Assembly (NCBI GenBank): GCA_963575745.1
Contig: CAUYUJ010015694.1
Location: forward strand, 189,001-253,000
Reading direction: 5' to 3'
DNA: 64,000 nt
From: Prorocentrum cordatum
Lineage: Eukaryota; Sar; Dinophyceae; Prorocentrales; Prorocentraceae
Both the position numbers and the translations under genes were made by a program. Under the pieces are notes generated by a model, which was not told the origin of the DNA, did not search any database, and saw only the letters and a program-made list of their open reading frames with translations. Position 1 is the first letter of the stretch. Each line of letters opens with the position of its first letter. Of the stretch, positions 20,403-32,600 are shown one piece after another.

Positions 20403-20990
20403 CCGAGCTCTAGAGCACAGCTGTGCAAGAGAATAATTATTCTTCAGAAATGAGAGTTCAACAACAGCAACAGCAACACTAACAACAAAAACAGTAAGGA
20501 CCAACGCTTTAAATCTTGCGTGTGGGAAACAGTATGCGGAGAAGGCAGGACACTCCTTGGCCATCTTCGGGGGAGAGAGGAGAGCAGTATTCATGTTGGG
20601 TAATTGTACAGGGGGGATTGTGTACGAGATCTCAGGCATGCAGCTGGCTTCAACCCACGCCTTCGTGCGCTTTCCTCGATACATTGGCGCCAGCGGCACA
20701 TGGAGGCGCAGGAAAAAACATGTGCATGCAGCTGAGTCGGCAACCCATTTTTTATACGCCCCCTTCGACCACCCGATCGTTCTTCCTCTCTCTTCCGTCT
20801 TCCTCTCCTCCTGCTGTTCTTTATGTCCATCGACACCTTATACAGTCTACACCTGGTCTGACAGCGTGTTGAGCATGGCTTTTCCCCCGCGGGTCTTGGA
20901 AATCTGGCCAGGAGGTCTGTCGGAGGCTATATTGAGCCATGCTTGGCTATCTTAGGCCATTTTGAAAACCATATTTGCATATCTAGGGCT
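20403..20990. other. no gene recognised
   Basis: Unique-looking sequence with open frames up to 148 codons on minus and 132 on plus; no domain recognised. Confidence 0.4.
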
Positions 20991-20999
20991 CTCTTGGAG

Positions 21000-21930
21000 C
21001 CATATTGCGCCAAACAGGGCGGGATGGAGGGTCTTTGGGGAGAGGCTGGGAGGCCTCTTGGGGTCATCTCGGGCCCCATGGCTCAAAAAGACTAGGTCCC
21101 TCAATTAGCATCGCCCCCTCGGAGGCTCTCAAACGGCATCTTGGGGCCCTCTTGGAGCGCTCTTGGGCGCCTCTTGGGCGATCTTGGGGCCGTCGTCGGC
21201 CTTCTTGGGCCCCTCTTGGGCCTCTTTTGGGCCATCTTGGGGCCATCTTGAGGCTTCCAAAGCCCATCGGACGCGAAAAGGCGATAATGCCAAAAACAGT
21301 GAATTCCCCTAGGCTTTTGAAGGGTTTTGGCATCTTGAAGGGCGCCGTGGAGGGCTCGGAGGGCACTTGGATCCGTCTTGGGGCTGTCTTAGGGCTTCTT
21401 GGGGGTATGGCGGAGGCTATCTTGACCCATCTTGAAGTAGCATGGGCCATCTGGGAGGCCTCTTGGGGCCGTCTTGGGCACCATGGCTCAAAAAAGAGGG
21501 GGGGGGAGAAATTCGCCCCCCCCCCTCGGAGGCTCTCAAACGGCATCTTGGGGCCCTCTTGGAGCGCTCTTGGGCGCCTCTTGGACGATCTTGGGGCCGT
21601 CTTCGGCCTTCTTGGGCCCCTCTTGGGCCTCTTTTGGGCCATCTTGGGGCCATCTTGAGGCTTCCAAAGCCCATCGGAAGCGAAAAGGCGATAATGCCAA
21701 AAACAGTGATTTCCCCTAGGCTTTTGAAGGGTTTTGGCATCTTGGAGGGCGCCGTGGAGGGCTCGAAGGGCACTTGGATCCGTCTTGGGGCTGTCTTGGG
21801 GCCTCTTGGGGGTATGTCGGAGGCTATCTTAGCCCATCTTGAAGTAGCATGGGACATCTGGGAGGCCATCTTGCAACTTCGAAGCCCTCTTGGAGCAATA
21901 TTGTGCCATCTTGGACGCTCTAACGCCTCG
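21000..21930. repeat. degenerate CTTGGGGCC array with 407-bp tandem duplication
   Basis: Two copies of about 407 bp (roughly 21071-21477 and 21478-21885) are nearly identical. CGGAGGCTCTCAAACGGC occurs at 21120 and 21527, and GGCGATAATGCCAAAAACAG in both. Each copy contains the array plus its AT-rich spacer (AGGCGATAATGCC), so the duplication corresponds to one higher-order unit. Confidence 0.85.
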
Positions 21931-22100
21931 GTACCCACCCCTTCCTGGCCCAGGGGAGGGGGGAGGGGAAGGGGTTTCAGTGGAAGAGAGAAGAAAAAAC
22001 GCGTTATACCACCTAAGCCCAGAGGGCTGGTGGGATTCGTTTGAGTGTCAAGAGAAACGCCGTCTGGGCCCGAAACCGGCCCCGAGGAGGCTGGACATCG

Positions 22101-22258
22101 GGCGGGGTTAGGACAGGGATAAATCGTTCCACAGCGTTCCAGACCGTTTTCAGAGCGCTGAGAAGGCCTCGGCGCCTGATACATGTTTCCAGATTGCTGG
22201 ATCTCTCAGAGGTTCCCAAATTATCCTTGTCCGATGTTGCCCATGTCTTGGCTTCGTC
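22101..22258 (+). repeat. family B interspersed repeat, copy 4
   Basis: GGCGGGGTTAGGACAGGGAT, AAATCGTTCCACAGCGTTCC, CAGAGCGCTGAGAAGGCC, ending ATCCTTGTCCGATGTTGCC. More diverged than copies 1 and 2. Confidence 0.65.
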
Positions 22259-22659
22259 ATGCGACACCTTTGCAATGCCTGCTGCCTCGACTCGTTCCGA
22301 GCCGCGGGCGTGTCTGCGGGGCTCGCCGCTCCTCCCCGCCTCGGCCCGACCCCCGGGCAGCCTTGCCGGAGGTGGGCCACCCGTCCGAGCGGGAGTTGGC
22401 TCTGAAGTTGCTGCGGTTTCCCGACGTCATGGAGGCGCCCCCCGGGCCGCCCTCGCCCCCAATTCCCGAGTTGCCCCGAAAAAACAGATCGTTAAGAAAG
22501 AGAGGAAAGTGGGGAATACGCCTTCAGGGGGCTATTCGGACGCACCCCTCTATCAAGGATGGACGCCGCCCCATCGTAGATCCTGGAGTTTGACTAAATT
22601 CCCAACCATCCTGTGGAGTTGGGTCCTCGCTTTGGAGAGACAGTCCCCGCGTCTCCTCA

Positions 22660-22805
22660 TCTTCCTCCTTCCCCTCCTCCTTCTCCTCCTCCTCCTCCTC
22701 CTCCTCCTGTCCTCCTCCTCCTCCTCCTCCTCCTCCTCCTGTCCTCCTTCTCCTCCTCCTCCTGTCCTCCTCCTCTTGGCCTCCTCCTCCCGCTCCTCCC
22801 TCCTC
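22660..22805. repeat. (CTC)n microsatellite
   Basis: CTCCTCCTCC runs with single-base interruptions. Confidence 0.85.
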
Positions 22806-22817
22806 CCGTCACCCCCC

Positions 22818-23235
22818 TCACTTTGGCACACCCCTCACGTTTCGCGGCTCCATAGGGAGCTCCACCGGAGGCCCCAGTGGCATGGCTCGCATGCCCGCCC
22901 CTCCATTTTGGCAGACCCCTCACACGTTTCGTGGCCCCACAGGGAGCTCCACCGAAGGCCCCAATGGCATGGGTCGCATGCCGCCCCCCCCACTTTGGCA
23001 CACCCCTCAGACGCTTCGTGGCAACACAGGGAGCTCCAGCAAAGGCCCTAGTGGCATGGTTCGCATGCCACCCCCCCATCCACTTTGGCACATCCCGCAT
23101 ATGTTTCGTGGCCCATTAAGAGCTCCACCAACAGTCCCAGTGGCAGCGCCCACATGGCGGCCCCGCCCCATTGCGGCGCACCATTGGCGCGCTTCGTGCC
23201 CATAGGGAGCTCCACCGAAGGCGGTTCCCACAACG
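22818..23235. repeat. 84-bp minisatellite, about five units
   Basis: Each unit carries TTTGGCACACCCCTCA (or a variant), CGTTTCGTGGC, AGGGAGCTCCACCGAAGGCC and GGCATGG(G/T)TCGCATGCC. The last unit drifts (CATTGCGGCGCACCATTGGC). A similar block occurs near 42905-42960 (GCGACCCTCGCGCGTTTCGC), suggesting a dispersed source. Confidence 0.8.
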
Positions 23236-24340
23236 GCGGCATTCACAGCTGCACATGGTTGGGCCTTCGCCAGGACAAGTTGTTGGGTCCAGTCGAAAAC
23301 TCCCGAAAGTCGGGGATCGCCCTCACTGGGATCGGCATTGGGGTTGCTAAGGGGATAGGGGGTGATCAGTCGATGCCAAGGTGGTTTAAGTATATTTGGC
23401 CTGGCGTAACTTGGAAGTGGGTTGCACATGCCCCGGGTGGCTTTGGGGGGGGTAGCGATCTGGGCGAAGTGGGTTCCGCCCACTTAGCGGAGGTCTCTGA
23501 CCCCCTAAGCAATTTGTAGCATGTGCAACACACTTGTAAGCAACCACGCCCGCAAGCCCCTTGAAAAGGTCATTCGGGCTGGTCCTGTAGCGCCCAAGAG
23601 AGCTTGGAACTCGAGGCCCTGGGCCTTTCAAAGAGCATTCGCAGATATCCATAAACTCCCATGCAGAGAACTCGAAGGGACGGACCTGCGGACACTCCAT
23701 TCAGTGCCTCCAGCACGGTGGCGGATGTATGCAGATGAGCACTGGTCTTGGCCAGTCTAATTTTGGGATCGGGGCCGTTGTGTGCGTGTGCTTCTCTGGT
23801 TGAGCCGGAGGAGCGAATCTGAGAGTCTTCGGCCCAGAATGAGCCTCTCCAAGGTGGATGTAGGCGGCTAGTTGGCAGCTTCCTGCAGAGGCTTCAGTCC
23901 CGGTCTGCTTCCTACATGCGTCCCGGCGGCCAGGTTTGTTGTCGAAAATGTCATAAGGTCTTTTTCGGCCCATGCCTGTTCAAATTTGCGCCTCTCCTTC
24001 GAGGAGGAGGGGTGTAGATGAGGAGGAGGATGGGGTCAGGTCCTAGAGAGCTACCAGCTGCTGATCTTGATTGTTCGTAGATTTGCATGGAGCGCGGATC
24101 AAAGCCTAGATACGCTGAAGCGCCCCTCTGTGCCAGGCGATATTGGGCGATCTCCACTTGCACCAGCTCTCGGAACCGTGCAAGCTATGTTTCAGTTGTG
24201 CATCATCGTTGTTGTTTCCCTTGAGAATCAAGTCATGTAAGGTCACGTTCACGCAGTTGCATTCACGAGTTGGTGACGGTGGAAAGGCGCGAGAGTGTTG
24301 GTAGCACATCGGTCTGGTTATCTTGCATTTGCGCCCGCAG
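23236..24340. other. no gene recognised
   Basis: Unique-looking, less GC-rich sequence; open frames up to 158 codons on both strands with no recognised domain. Confidence 0.4.
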
Positions 24341-24341
24341 T

Positions 24342-24342
24342 A

Positions 24343-24421
<79 letters not shown>

Positions 24422-24422
24422 T
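24342..24422. repeat. (GAT)n microsatellite, about 27 perfect units
   Basis: An uninterrupted GAT trinucleotide run, read as poly-His or poly-Ser on minus and poly-Asp on plus. The perfection implies recent expansion. Confidence 0.95.
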
Positions 24423-26460
24423 GATCTGTACCCAGTTGCATGCACATACTGCCTGTAGATCCAGAGTTGGTGGCGTGCGGGAAGTTGCTACCATTGCGCT
24501 TGAGATGTGTAACAAATAGCAAAGAGACGACTATACGGTGTAGTTGTCCCGATCTGTCGGTTGCCGTGGTTATTGTGTTTGTAAATACGTGCCGTTTGTT
24601 TCTTGCGGTTGGTATCTGTGTGCGTTCACTGTCTTTTGCAGCGTGCGGTTCAGAAGTGCGTTGACATATGGTTTGGGGCCCAGCCCAATCTACCGCTTTA
24701 CGTGGATGGATCGGAGTTGTGATGTGCAAGTATTCCATCTACACAATGTGAGAATGTATAATTGGATTTGATGTTGCGCTTCGTGCTGCCTGGTACGCTG
24801 CGTGCAGACAGAGAGGATTACCTCTGGGAGCTGTGCAACCTCTACACCGCCTTCTATAGGGACTGCCACGTCATCGGCGAGGTGGACGTGCCGACAGCCG
24901 ACGGCAGTGTTCAGAATCGAGTTGGCGTTGGGAAGCGGATCGAATCGGAATATGCGGCCCGATCCGAAGCACAATCCGATTCGGTACGATTTCCCGAGTC
25001 CATGCTGTCCGATGTCGCCCCCACGCGCTGAGCCCATCCCCTAACGCGATCCCCCCTCACGTCCTGCGAAGGACGGCCCATGTCTGATTACCCCCCGCAC
25101 GCGATCCACCCCCACAACCTCTTTGAACAACTCTGACTAAGGGTGAGAAATTCATGCGGTGTGGGAAGCCAGTGGCGATGCCGTCAAGGCAGTAAGTTCT
25201 TGCCGCGCAGCCCGGGGCTGCGAAATGAGGATTAATTTGGGCTCCGAAATGGTCCAGTGTTCTTCAAGATGTGTCAGAGAAGTCTCTTGAACTCCCAGGA
25301 AGGAATTTGAGAGCCAGTTTGAGTAGATCATGGATTTTGTTTCTTGATTACGCAAGGTTCTTTTGAGCACGGTTGTGACCGCTCGACCGCACATGCCTTC
25401 TCCATGCCAATGACAGCTAAACTATGGCAAACGTCAGCCAGTTTCGAAGCTTGCTTCGCCTTTGGAGGTCTGCTTGTCTATCGGATTGTTGGCCCGCTTG
25501 GCCCTCCCTCAGGGTGGCCGGCCACCTCCCGAGGATATCGGGGGGATTCGAGGGGAACGATCTCCGTAAATCTTCGACGCCGCCGCCTCAGTCCTCCAGC
25601 GGAGCGGCCGTCACGACGAACGACGCTTCCGCCTCCCTCGTTTCCCCTTCGTCGCATCTCTCCTCCCTTCGGTTTCTCCGATCTCCCCCTCGAGGATCGA
25701 AAATTAATATTTTTGGGGCGGGGAGGGGGGAACGAGAGGAGAGAGGGGGGAGAGAGGGAGGGGGGAAAAGAGAGGAGAGGCGAGAAATGAGAGAGGAGGA
25801 GAGGGCGGGAGAAGAGAGAGGGGGAGAGAGAAAGAGAGAAGTGAGGGAGGAGACAAGTTATGTGCGCTCGCGCCACATCTGACATTCGACCCCTCCCACC
25901 AATTCCTTCCAAGTACATTGATTGTCTCTCTGCCGACGGGTGTCATAGCAGACCTGGAACCCAGAAAATGACCCCATCGTGTTATGCGCAGTCAGATTAA
26001 CAGGAGTTACGTACATTGGAGGAGGAGGAGGTGGTAGATAAGCAGGAGGATGAACAGGAGGAAGAGGAGGAGAACGAAGAAGGGAAGGGACCATGAGCAA
26101 CAGCAGGAGCGGGAGGAGCGGGAGGAGAAGGATTACACGGGGAAGGCGGGGGAGGGGAGAAGGAGCGGGGCGACAACGATGAGGGACTCGGATCCGGAAA
26201 TGTGGCCCGCGTTTGGGCGATGGTGCGATCCTGAACGACGGGAGCAAGCGCCGATCCTAAAGAAAGACCCACGCTGCAACGGAGCACAGTTCTGAAACAC
26301 CGAAAACGCTCCGAATGAAACATCCATATGGAAAGCATCGCGTGGCATCCGAGTTGCAATAAAAAATCATACACGGAGAGGGCGGGATATTTTCAGGACG
26401 TAGTTGGAGGAGAGAGGAGAGTAGCATTCACATGTTCCAATGGATGATGGTGGGTGGATG
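24423..26460. other. no gene recognised; GA-rich patch
   Basis: GATCGAATCGG/GATCCGAAGC motifs near 24940-25010 resemble the CCGATTC tracts. 25730-25860 is GAGAGG-rich. 26020-26160 is purine-rich. No supportable gene. Confidence 0.45.
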
Positions 26461-26469
26461 GAAGGGGGC

Positions 26470-26536
26470 ATTCCTTCTCTCTGTCTCCCTCGCTCTCTCT
26501 ATGTCTCTCTTTCTCTCTCTCTCTCTCTCTCTACCT

Positions 26537-26582
<46 letters not shown>
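26470..26582. repeat. (CT)n microsatellite
   Basis: CTCTCT runs interrupted by short TTT/CCC patches. Confidence 0.9.
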
Positions 26583-27894
26583 CTCCATCTATCCATCCCT
26601 GTATGTTTCTGGTTAGGCCCCTGGCTGAGGGAGTACGGAAATCTCGAGTGAGGGTAAGGTCTTGCGCGCAGCGCTTCGAGTGATCTGATCCCTCTCATCA
26701 CAGTCAGCCCCAGGACCTCTCCTCGAGCTCGGCGTTCTCAGGGTTTCGAGGCGGATCCAGCCGTGGCAGTAATGGCCCCCTGGGAGTCCCACAAAAAGAG
26801 ACACAGTCAAAGATTTCTTTCTCATCCTGTCTCCTGTGTTCACCTTCCAGGGCATCACTTCCGAAGAGTATGCGGCGTTCGTTTTCGTTGCCTTTGTGGG
26901 CGTTGGAGGTCCCGCCAGAGCCAGTGCCATGCGTCATGCCCGCAAACGGCATGGTTGATACATGTGTCATTGCGAAGTCGTCAGTCGCACAGGCAGAGAG
27001 TGCTTTCACGAAGTAGCTTTGCTGCCGCCTCGGTCCTAGTCAATGCGTCCCCCCTCTCATCCTCTTGCATGCCCTCCTCCTAGCCTGGGTCATCATCCCG
27101 CTCCTGCATCTCATCCTCCCGCTGTCATCCTCCCTCCTAATCCCTCATGTGTTCCCTCTGCCATGCCATCCAGATGCCAATCTTGTTAACATCATCCTTG
27201 GCCTCAAGCCCCAGCGGAGCCCTGCCAGGCCAGATCAGCCCCAGGCAGTTTCGATTGTCTTGCCGTATGCTTCGTTCCAGAAAGCACTTCGTCTTCGAGG
27301 AATCGAGAATTGCGGAAGCCGACGGATGTGAAATTAGGGCGGTTCCGCCAGCAGAAGGTTTGCGGACGCCCGCGCAAGTACAAATTGTTTTCCCCAGATG
27401 TGCAGTTGTTTTGGATTCCAGATTTCCAGATCGAGCCATTTGAATTCTGCACGATCGTTCATCCCAAGAGTGATTTCATAGTCATCCTACCCCAAGCCAG
27501 TTTGGATCTGCCCCCCACCGCCATTGTTGTCAAAACATGTTCCGCAATGTACATGCACCGATCTTGCAAATGCATATTCGAACAAACCCTACCACCGTTT
27601 ACCATGCGGGCCACACGCGCTTGCACGTGTCAAGCTTATGGAAAAGCATCGTTTCCTTATCAACCATATCGCACGGACTGTATCAAACACGGTGTTTGTT
27701 CAGCGGGGACCCAAATGTGTGGGTTCTTGCGTCTTCGGTGTGCGTTCTATGTGGTGCAATTCACCTTGATGGCACTTGCGCGTGACCACCTCCAATGTTC
27801 GTGCAAACATTATGCCCACCCATCCGCAATTTATTGTCAAAACACAACTGGCGTAGTCATGCGTACACCCTGCTCTTGCAGGCCCATGAGTGGG
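26583..27894. other. no gene recognised; one 199-codon unknown open frame
   Basis: The longest open stretch is 27310-27909 on plus (199 codons, no early ATG), Cys-rich at its end. It has no recognisable domain and overlaps other frames of 80-100 codons, so it is not called as a gene. Confidence 0.35.
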
Positions 27895-28240
27895 TCAGGC
27901 AAGTGTTGACGATGCTATTGGTGATGGTGGCGCTATCGGTGAGGGCGACGAAAACGACGATGGGGCTGTTGCTATAGATGATGTCGTTCGGGGTGATGAC
28001 GATAGTGATGGTGACGAATATGGTGGCAAATACGTTGGCAATGATGACGCTGGCAATGATGATACCTATGGCGTTGAGAGTGGCGACAGCGTCGATGGCG
28101 ATGGCGATGATGATGCTGGTGAAGATGATGCTGATCATGACGCTGAGATGTGATAATGATGATGATGGTGGTTGAAGGTGATGTTGATGATGATGAATAT
28201 GGAAGTGAGCATGAATATTGAGATGACGATGGTGGTGATG
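27895..28240. repeat. GAT/GGT-rich imperfect microsatellite
   Basis: GATGATGGTGATGAC-type trinucleotide mix immediately upstream of LINE-1, which appears to have inserted into it. Confidence 0.8.
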
Positions 28241-28250
28241 ATGATGGTGG
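28241..28250. repeat. LINE-1 candidate target-site duplication, left
   Basis: ATGATGGTGG, one G away from the SL relic; identical to 34727-34736. Confidence 0.6.
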
Positions 28251-28251
28251 G

Positions 28252-28273
28252 TCCGTAGCCATGTTGGATCAAG
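28252..28273 (+). other. DinoSL relic at LINE-1 5' end
   Basis: TCCGTAGCCATGTTGGATCA plus AG matches the 22-nt dinoflagellate spliced leader at 20 of 22 positions (differences at positions 12 and 17). By rough count, a match this good is expected by chance about 10^-5 times in the window. It lies at the element boundary, 154 nt before the ORF1 ATG, consistent with retroposition of a trans-spliced mRNA. Confidence 0.85.
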
Positions 28274-28426
28274 TTCCAACGAGGCTCCCGACGTTGGAGC
28301 TTGATTCGCAGCCAAGGGGGCGGCTCAAGGCCCCCGTGCAGTCAGGTTTTTTGTGAGCTCCTGGAGGAGCATTCTCTCGACCCTCGGCGCTCCGAGGGAA
28401 CCGACCGCAGTCTCTCAGCGGTCTCC

Positions 28427-29488
28427 ATGGATGGAGTGGATGTGGTCCGAGGGCCCAAGACGCCCTTCTGGGCGTGCCAGGGCTGCGGGCTCACAAGCAA
28501 CTGGGCGTGCAGGCTGCGGTGCCGATGCGGAGTGAAAGCACCCGCCTACGTGCTGCAGCGCGCCAGGACGCTCGTTGCTGGTGGTGGGAGCCATGATCGT
28601 GCTGATCCTACTAAGGGGCGCTTGCCTGCTGCAGGAGCCAAGCGTGAGGCCAAGCTGGAGTCCCAGATTGCAGCGATGCAGAAGCGGATCGACCAGTTCA
28701 GGGGCGACGGCAAGCAACACCGAGTTGCTGGCACCCAAGGTGGCGGAACACCACCAGGCGGCCAGTCGAACGGAGGCGGTGGAGAAGAACAGGATGGCCT
28801 GCAGGCGAGGGCTCAGGAGCTCGAGCTGGCCAGCGAAGGATGTGGCAAAGGCGATGACACCGCCGAGGCACGCACGGTGCTTGAGGGGAAGCTCAAGATG
28901 GTGCGCGCCGAGATCGAGAGCAAGAAGCCGAGCATCACCCAGCACACCAACGTGGGCCACAGTCTGGTGCGCGCGTCGGCGAAGCTCGAGAAGGTCAAAG
29001 GGGAGCTCGAGGAGCACGTCAAGCTGCTCGCAGGGCTCAACGCCAAGGCCGGTGAGATCAAGTCTCGGCAGGCCGCCGCCGAGGCGGAAGTGGCAGCACT
29101 TCAACGTCAGCATGTGCAGTCTCTTCCTGGCGCTGCTGCTGCTGCTGCTGAAGCGATGCGACCGCCGCTGGATCTCAACCTTCCTGAGGAGATGCTCGAA
29201 GGCAAGGATGAGCTCAAGACCATGCTGGCCTCGAGCGAGTTCCAGGAGTTCGCGAAGTTGTTCACGTCGCACTATGCGGCTGCTGGTGCTCGTGCTCAGG
29301 CTGATGCTAGCAGTGACGCAGGTGGAGGAGTCGAAGTCCCCACTCCGCATGACGCCGAGATGGACGACGCCTTCACTGATGAGGCCGCCGCGGAGGCCTT
29401 CTGGGAGAAGCACAGAGGAGACAAGCGTGCTTTCTCCCAGGCGCTCATGGGGGCCAAGCTCAAGAAGCCCAAGACGGCGTCCCTTTGA
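28427..29488 (+). CDS. LINE-1 ORF1 protein, RanBP2-like zinc finger plus coiled coil
   Basis: 353 residues from the ATG at 28427; the frame is open upstream to 28301 without an earlier ATG. Residues 15-35 read WACQGCGLTSNWACRLRCRC with Cys at 17, 20, 28, 32 and 34, a RanBP2-type zinc ribbon pattern typical of dinoflagellate LINE ORF1. Residues about 80-260 are Lys/Glu/Ala/Leu-rich and likely coiled coil. An Ala run sits near 230-240. The C-terminus is acidic then ends in Lys-rich KLKKPKTASL. The expected role is RNA binding and RNP assembly for retrotransposition. It is the only uninterrupted retroelement frame in this element, 200 nt upstream of ORF2. ORF1 identity is inferred from position and the zinc motif. 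Confidence 0.75.
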   Translation: MDGVDVVRGPKTPFWACQGCGLTSNWACRLRCRCGVKAPAYVLQRARTLVAGGGSHDRADPTKGRLPAAGAKREAKLESQIAAMQKRIDQFRGDGKQHRVAGTQGGGTPPGGQSNGGGGEEQDGLQARAQELELASEGCGKGDDTAEARTVLEGKLKMVRAEIESKKPSITQHTNVGHSLVRASAKLEKVKGELEEHVKLLAGLNAKAGEIKSRQAAAEAEVAALQRQHVQSLPGAAAAAAEAMRPPLDLNLPEEMLEGKDELKTMLASSEFQEFAKLFTSHYAAAGARAQADASSDAGGGVEVPTPHDAEMDDAFTDEAAAEAFWEKHRGDKRAFSQALMGAKLKKPKTASL

Positions 29489-29689
29489 CACTCGCCCACC
29501 CTGGGCAGTAGGGACATGGCCGACGGTGAATGATGTGGGCATCTCTTCCAAACTTGTTGCCCGATGCAGCGAAGAGAAGCGTGATCCAGGTGCGGAGCCT
29601 GGAGCTGTCAGGGCGCAGCCAAAATTGCCTGGCGCAGTTAGGCCGTCGAGGCCGTCTTTTTGTTCTCGTGCAAGGCCTGATCCAGGGCC

Positions 29690-32600
29690 TAAGTGCACGG
29701 GGTTTCGCGTTTCTGCCCACGGAGTTGGCTTCCCGCCAAGATCCGCCGCCCCAGCCGACTAGACGGTCAGGCTCACGTGTTTAAAACGTATAATGGCAAC
29801 AGCTGGGGCACTCTCAAGAAGAGATTAGCGAGTACACAGGCTCTTGGGGCGTTCGCTCAGGAAGTGGGCATTATCGAAAAAGATCTTGCGGCGCGCACCT
29901 CAACGGTCAAGAGCTCGGGGTGGAATATGCTGTGCACGCCGTCTGCAAAGTGTGCCGGTGGGCAAACGACTGCTGGAGTGGCGATCCTGGCCCGTACCAC
30001 GATAGGTCTCCGATGGCCCAAGCAATTGCCCAGAGGGGTCCTGGTTCCGCACAGACTCATGTTTGCCACGATCGACATCCCTGGGTGGCCAGAGCGTCTA
30101 GCAGGATGCGCGTACATGCACGCCAGCGAAGGCCTCAGTAAGAGGAATCTCCACATTTAAAAGCATGCAGGTGCTACCTTGGAAGGCGTGCACCTATCGG
30201 CGTTTTCTGCGGATTGGAACTTTTCGGCCGTGGTGGCGGAGGCGTCTGGCATGCCACGAAAAGCGTCCATGGTCATCATGCAGCCTTGGATTGAGACACG
30301 TGCTACACCCAAGGCGAACACCAAGATTGATTATTTCATGGCGTCGGCGGCCTTCTGCAATCTCTCGGAGGCTACGGAGGTCGACGGCAAGTGGCCCAAG
30401 AGGCCCCACCGGCCCGTTCAACTTTGTTCAAGGCCAGGGGCGGCCAGGCAATTAGTGTATCAAACCCACCAGAAGCTGCCAGTTGAGTTACCCACTTGAC
30501 CCACCCCTCCCCCGATCGATTGGTCTGTGGCTCGAGCTGTGGCTGAGGAGGCCAACCGTAGAGCTGATTACGATGGCATTGCGGTGAGTCGGGGGATTCT
30601 GGATCAGGCCTGGAAGTTTTTCTCGGACGCCATGGAGTTAGAGCTGGAACGAAGTGCGCATTGGGGAGGGATGGGCGCGGTTGCTGCAAGGAATAACTGA
30701 TCTTCGCGACACCAGCCTGCGATTGCTAACGCAGGCCGATAACATCGTGGATCATTCTGATGTTGAAGCCGCCGTGAATCTTGCGCATGTAATGTCTCAG
30801 CCTTTTGAAACTGAGGGCCTGTCTCCGAGGTTGGACCTCACTGTCCGCAAGGCGCGAGAGCTGGCGGCGGCGCGGCCGCAGGATCTTGTTGCGCTTGCTG
30901 GGTGGACGGAACACTGCTCGGAGACTCTGGAAGAGTGGGCCGATGATTTTCAAGAGGCCCGTGACGGGCTGGATCGCAAGTCCAAACAAAGTTGGGACCA
31001 GTGGCAGACTGAAGCGTTGTCGGGCTCGGCTCGGCAGATGCATCGTTTGACCAGGTTGAAGGCGCAATGGCAACCGACGGTGATAGAAACCAGCCCAGGG
31101 ATTTACTCGTCTGACCCTCGAGAGATGCTGGCCCATGAAGCTAATGTGTTAAGGGGGGGGGGGGGGGGAACGCTACTAGCATTCCCCCACCCGTGGACGT
31201 TCCCGACAGGCATTGTTTTGAACGAGCGACGGCGGCCGAATTGAGAGCCGCCTCCAAGATGTTCTCGACGCACACGGCTCAACCCCTGGATGGGGTGCAC
31301 GTGCGTCAGTTCGCTTGCATGTCGGACGAGGGACTGGAGTGCCCCGCTTGAGTTTTTCAGCGCGTTGAGAAGCTGGGGCTCTTCCCCAAGGCCCTGCGTT
31401 GGATGCTCTTCCCCTTCTTAGAGAAACCTAAAGGGGGGCTGCGCCCGATGTTGTTGCGTTCGCCCCCTGCTAGGCTTTGGGGGCGAGCGCGCCGCCCCAG
31501 ACTGACGTCTTTTCACGATCGCCACCCCGGGCGTCACTGGGCCTTCGGAGCGGGGAAGTCGGCGGAGGGCAGCGCGTGGAAACAGGTGGTTAAAGCGGAG
31601 GCCCGAATGGCCGAAGGCGGGGTCACCGCGGGCTTTTCCTCGGATGGGTCGAAGCACTACGAAAGCTTCGACCTCAAGGTCCTTAGGGACCGCGGGCGCC
31701 GTGCTGGGTTGGACCCCGCGATCCTCAAAGTGACGCATAACTTCTGGAGAGGCCCTGGGATCCTTCGCTTAGGCGCGGACCATGCGCTGGCGGCGTTGCA
31801 CGCCGAGAGCGGGCTGCCAGCAGGGTCAATTTTTAACGACATCTTCGCGCGAGTGTATGCGCTCGAGCCTTTCGACGGGTTTGTGGCGCGCAGCCCCGAC
31901 ATCGATCTGGCGCCGCATGTGGACGACGACACGGCGTCGTCGCACGGCCTCGAGGCCGAAGTCATCCAGCGTCTGACGGATGCAGCGCAGGACCTGCACC
32001 AAGTGTTCACGCAGGAGCTCTGGGTCAATCTTGCTCGAGATAAGTTGATGACCTTTGGGTCCTCCCCCAGCGTCGCTCGTAGCCTCGGACAGCGGCTCGG
32101 AAAACTGGCGGGGGGCGCGGGGGCCCACATGGTGACCTTAGGATGCGACCTGGTTCCAGGGGGCGAGAGGAGCAGGAAGGAGCACCTTAGTAAGAGAAGG
32201 GAACGTTTGAAGAACATGATTCGTAGACACCGTATCCTGTGTAAGTATCGTAAGTCCTTGCCTAGAGAACGTTTCAGAATAGGCAAGATATACACTGCGG
32301 GGTCAAACCCGGACTGACCTTTGGAGACACGGTCGTCGGCATGAGCGATGCCGAACTTAAACGTGCGCGAAGTGGAGCATGATTGCTCCTGCTCTGGCGT
32401 GGTCTCATGCGGTCTGGGCGGCGGCCACGCGACCTGAGCATGCCTTTTTCTCCGCGCAGGAGATGCGCAGCATGTGGAGGACCGCCCCGCAAGCCGGCCA
32501 CACTTGGGCTAAGAGTAAAGGGCCCATCAGCCGAACGCACTTGTCTTTGGAGCGTATCGGGTGGGAAGCGTACACCCCGTTAGATTGGCGCGATGATAAT

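Noticed and set aside
19622-20413. 263-codon frame across the 145-bp minisatellite
   Set aside because: Unit lengths are not multiples of three, so each unit is read in a different frame.
22902-22914. TCCATTTTGGCAG as a DinoSL relic
   Set aside because: It is part of the 84-bp minisatellite unit and diverges after nine bases.
24263-24519. poly-His, poly-Asp and poly-Ser frames
   Set aside because: Translations of a perfect GAT run.
27310-27909. 199-codon Cys-containing frame as a host gene
   Set aside because: No domain, no early ATG, overlaps competing frames and has no neighbouring gene context.
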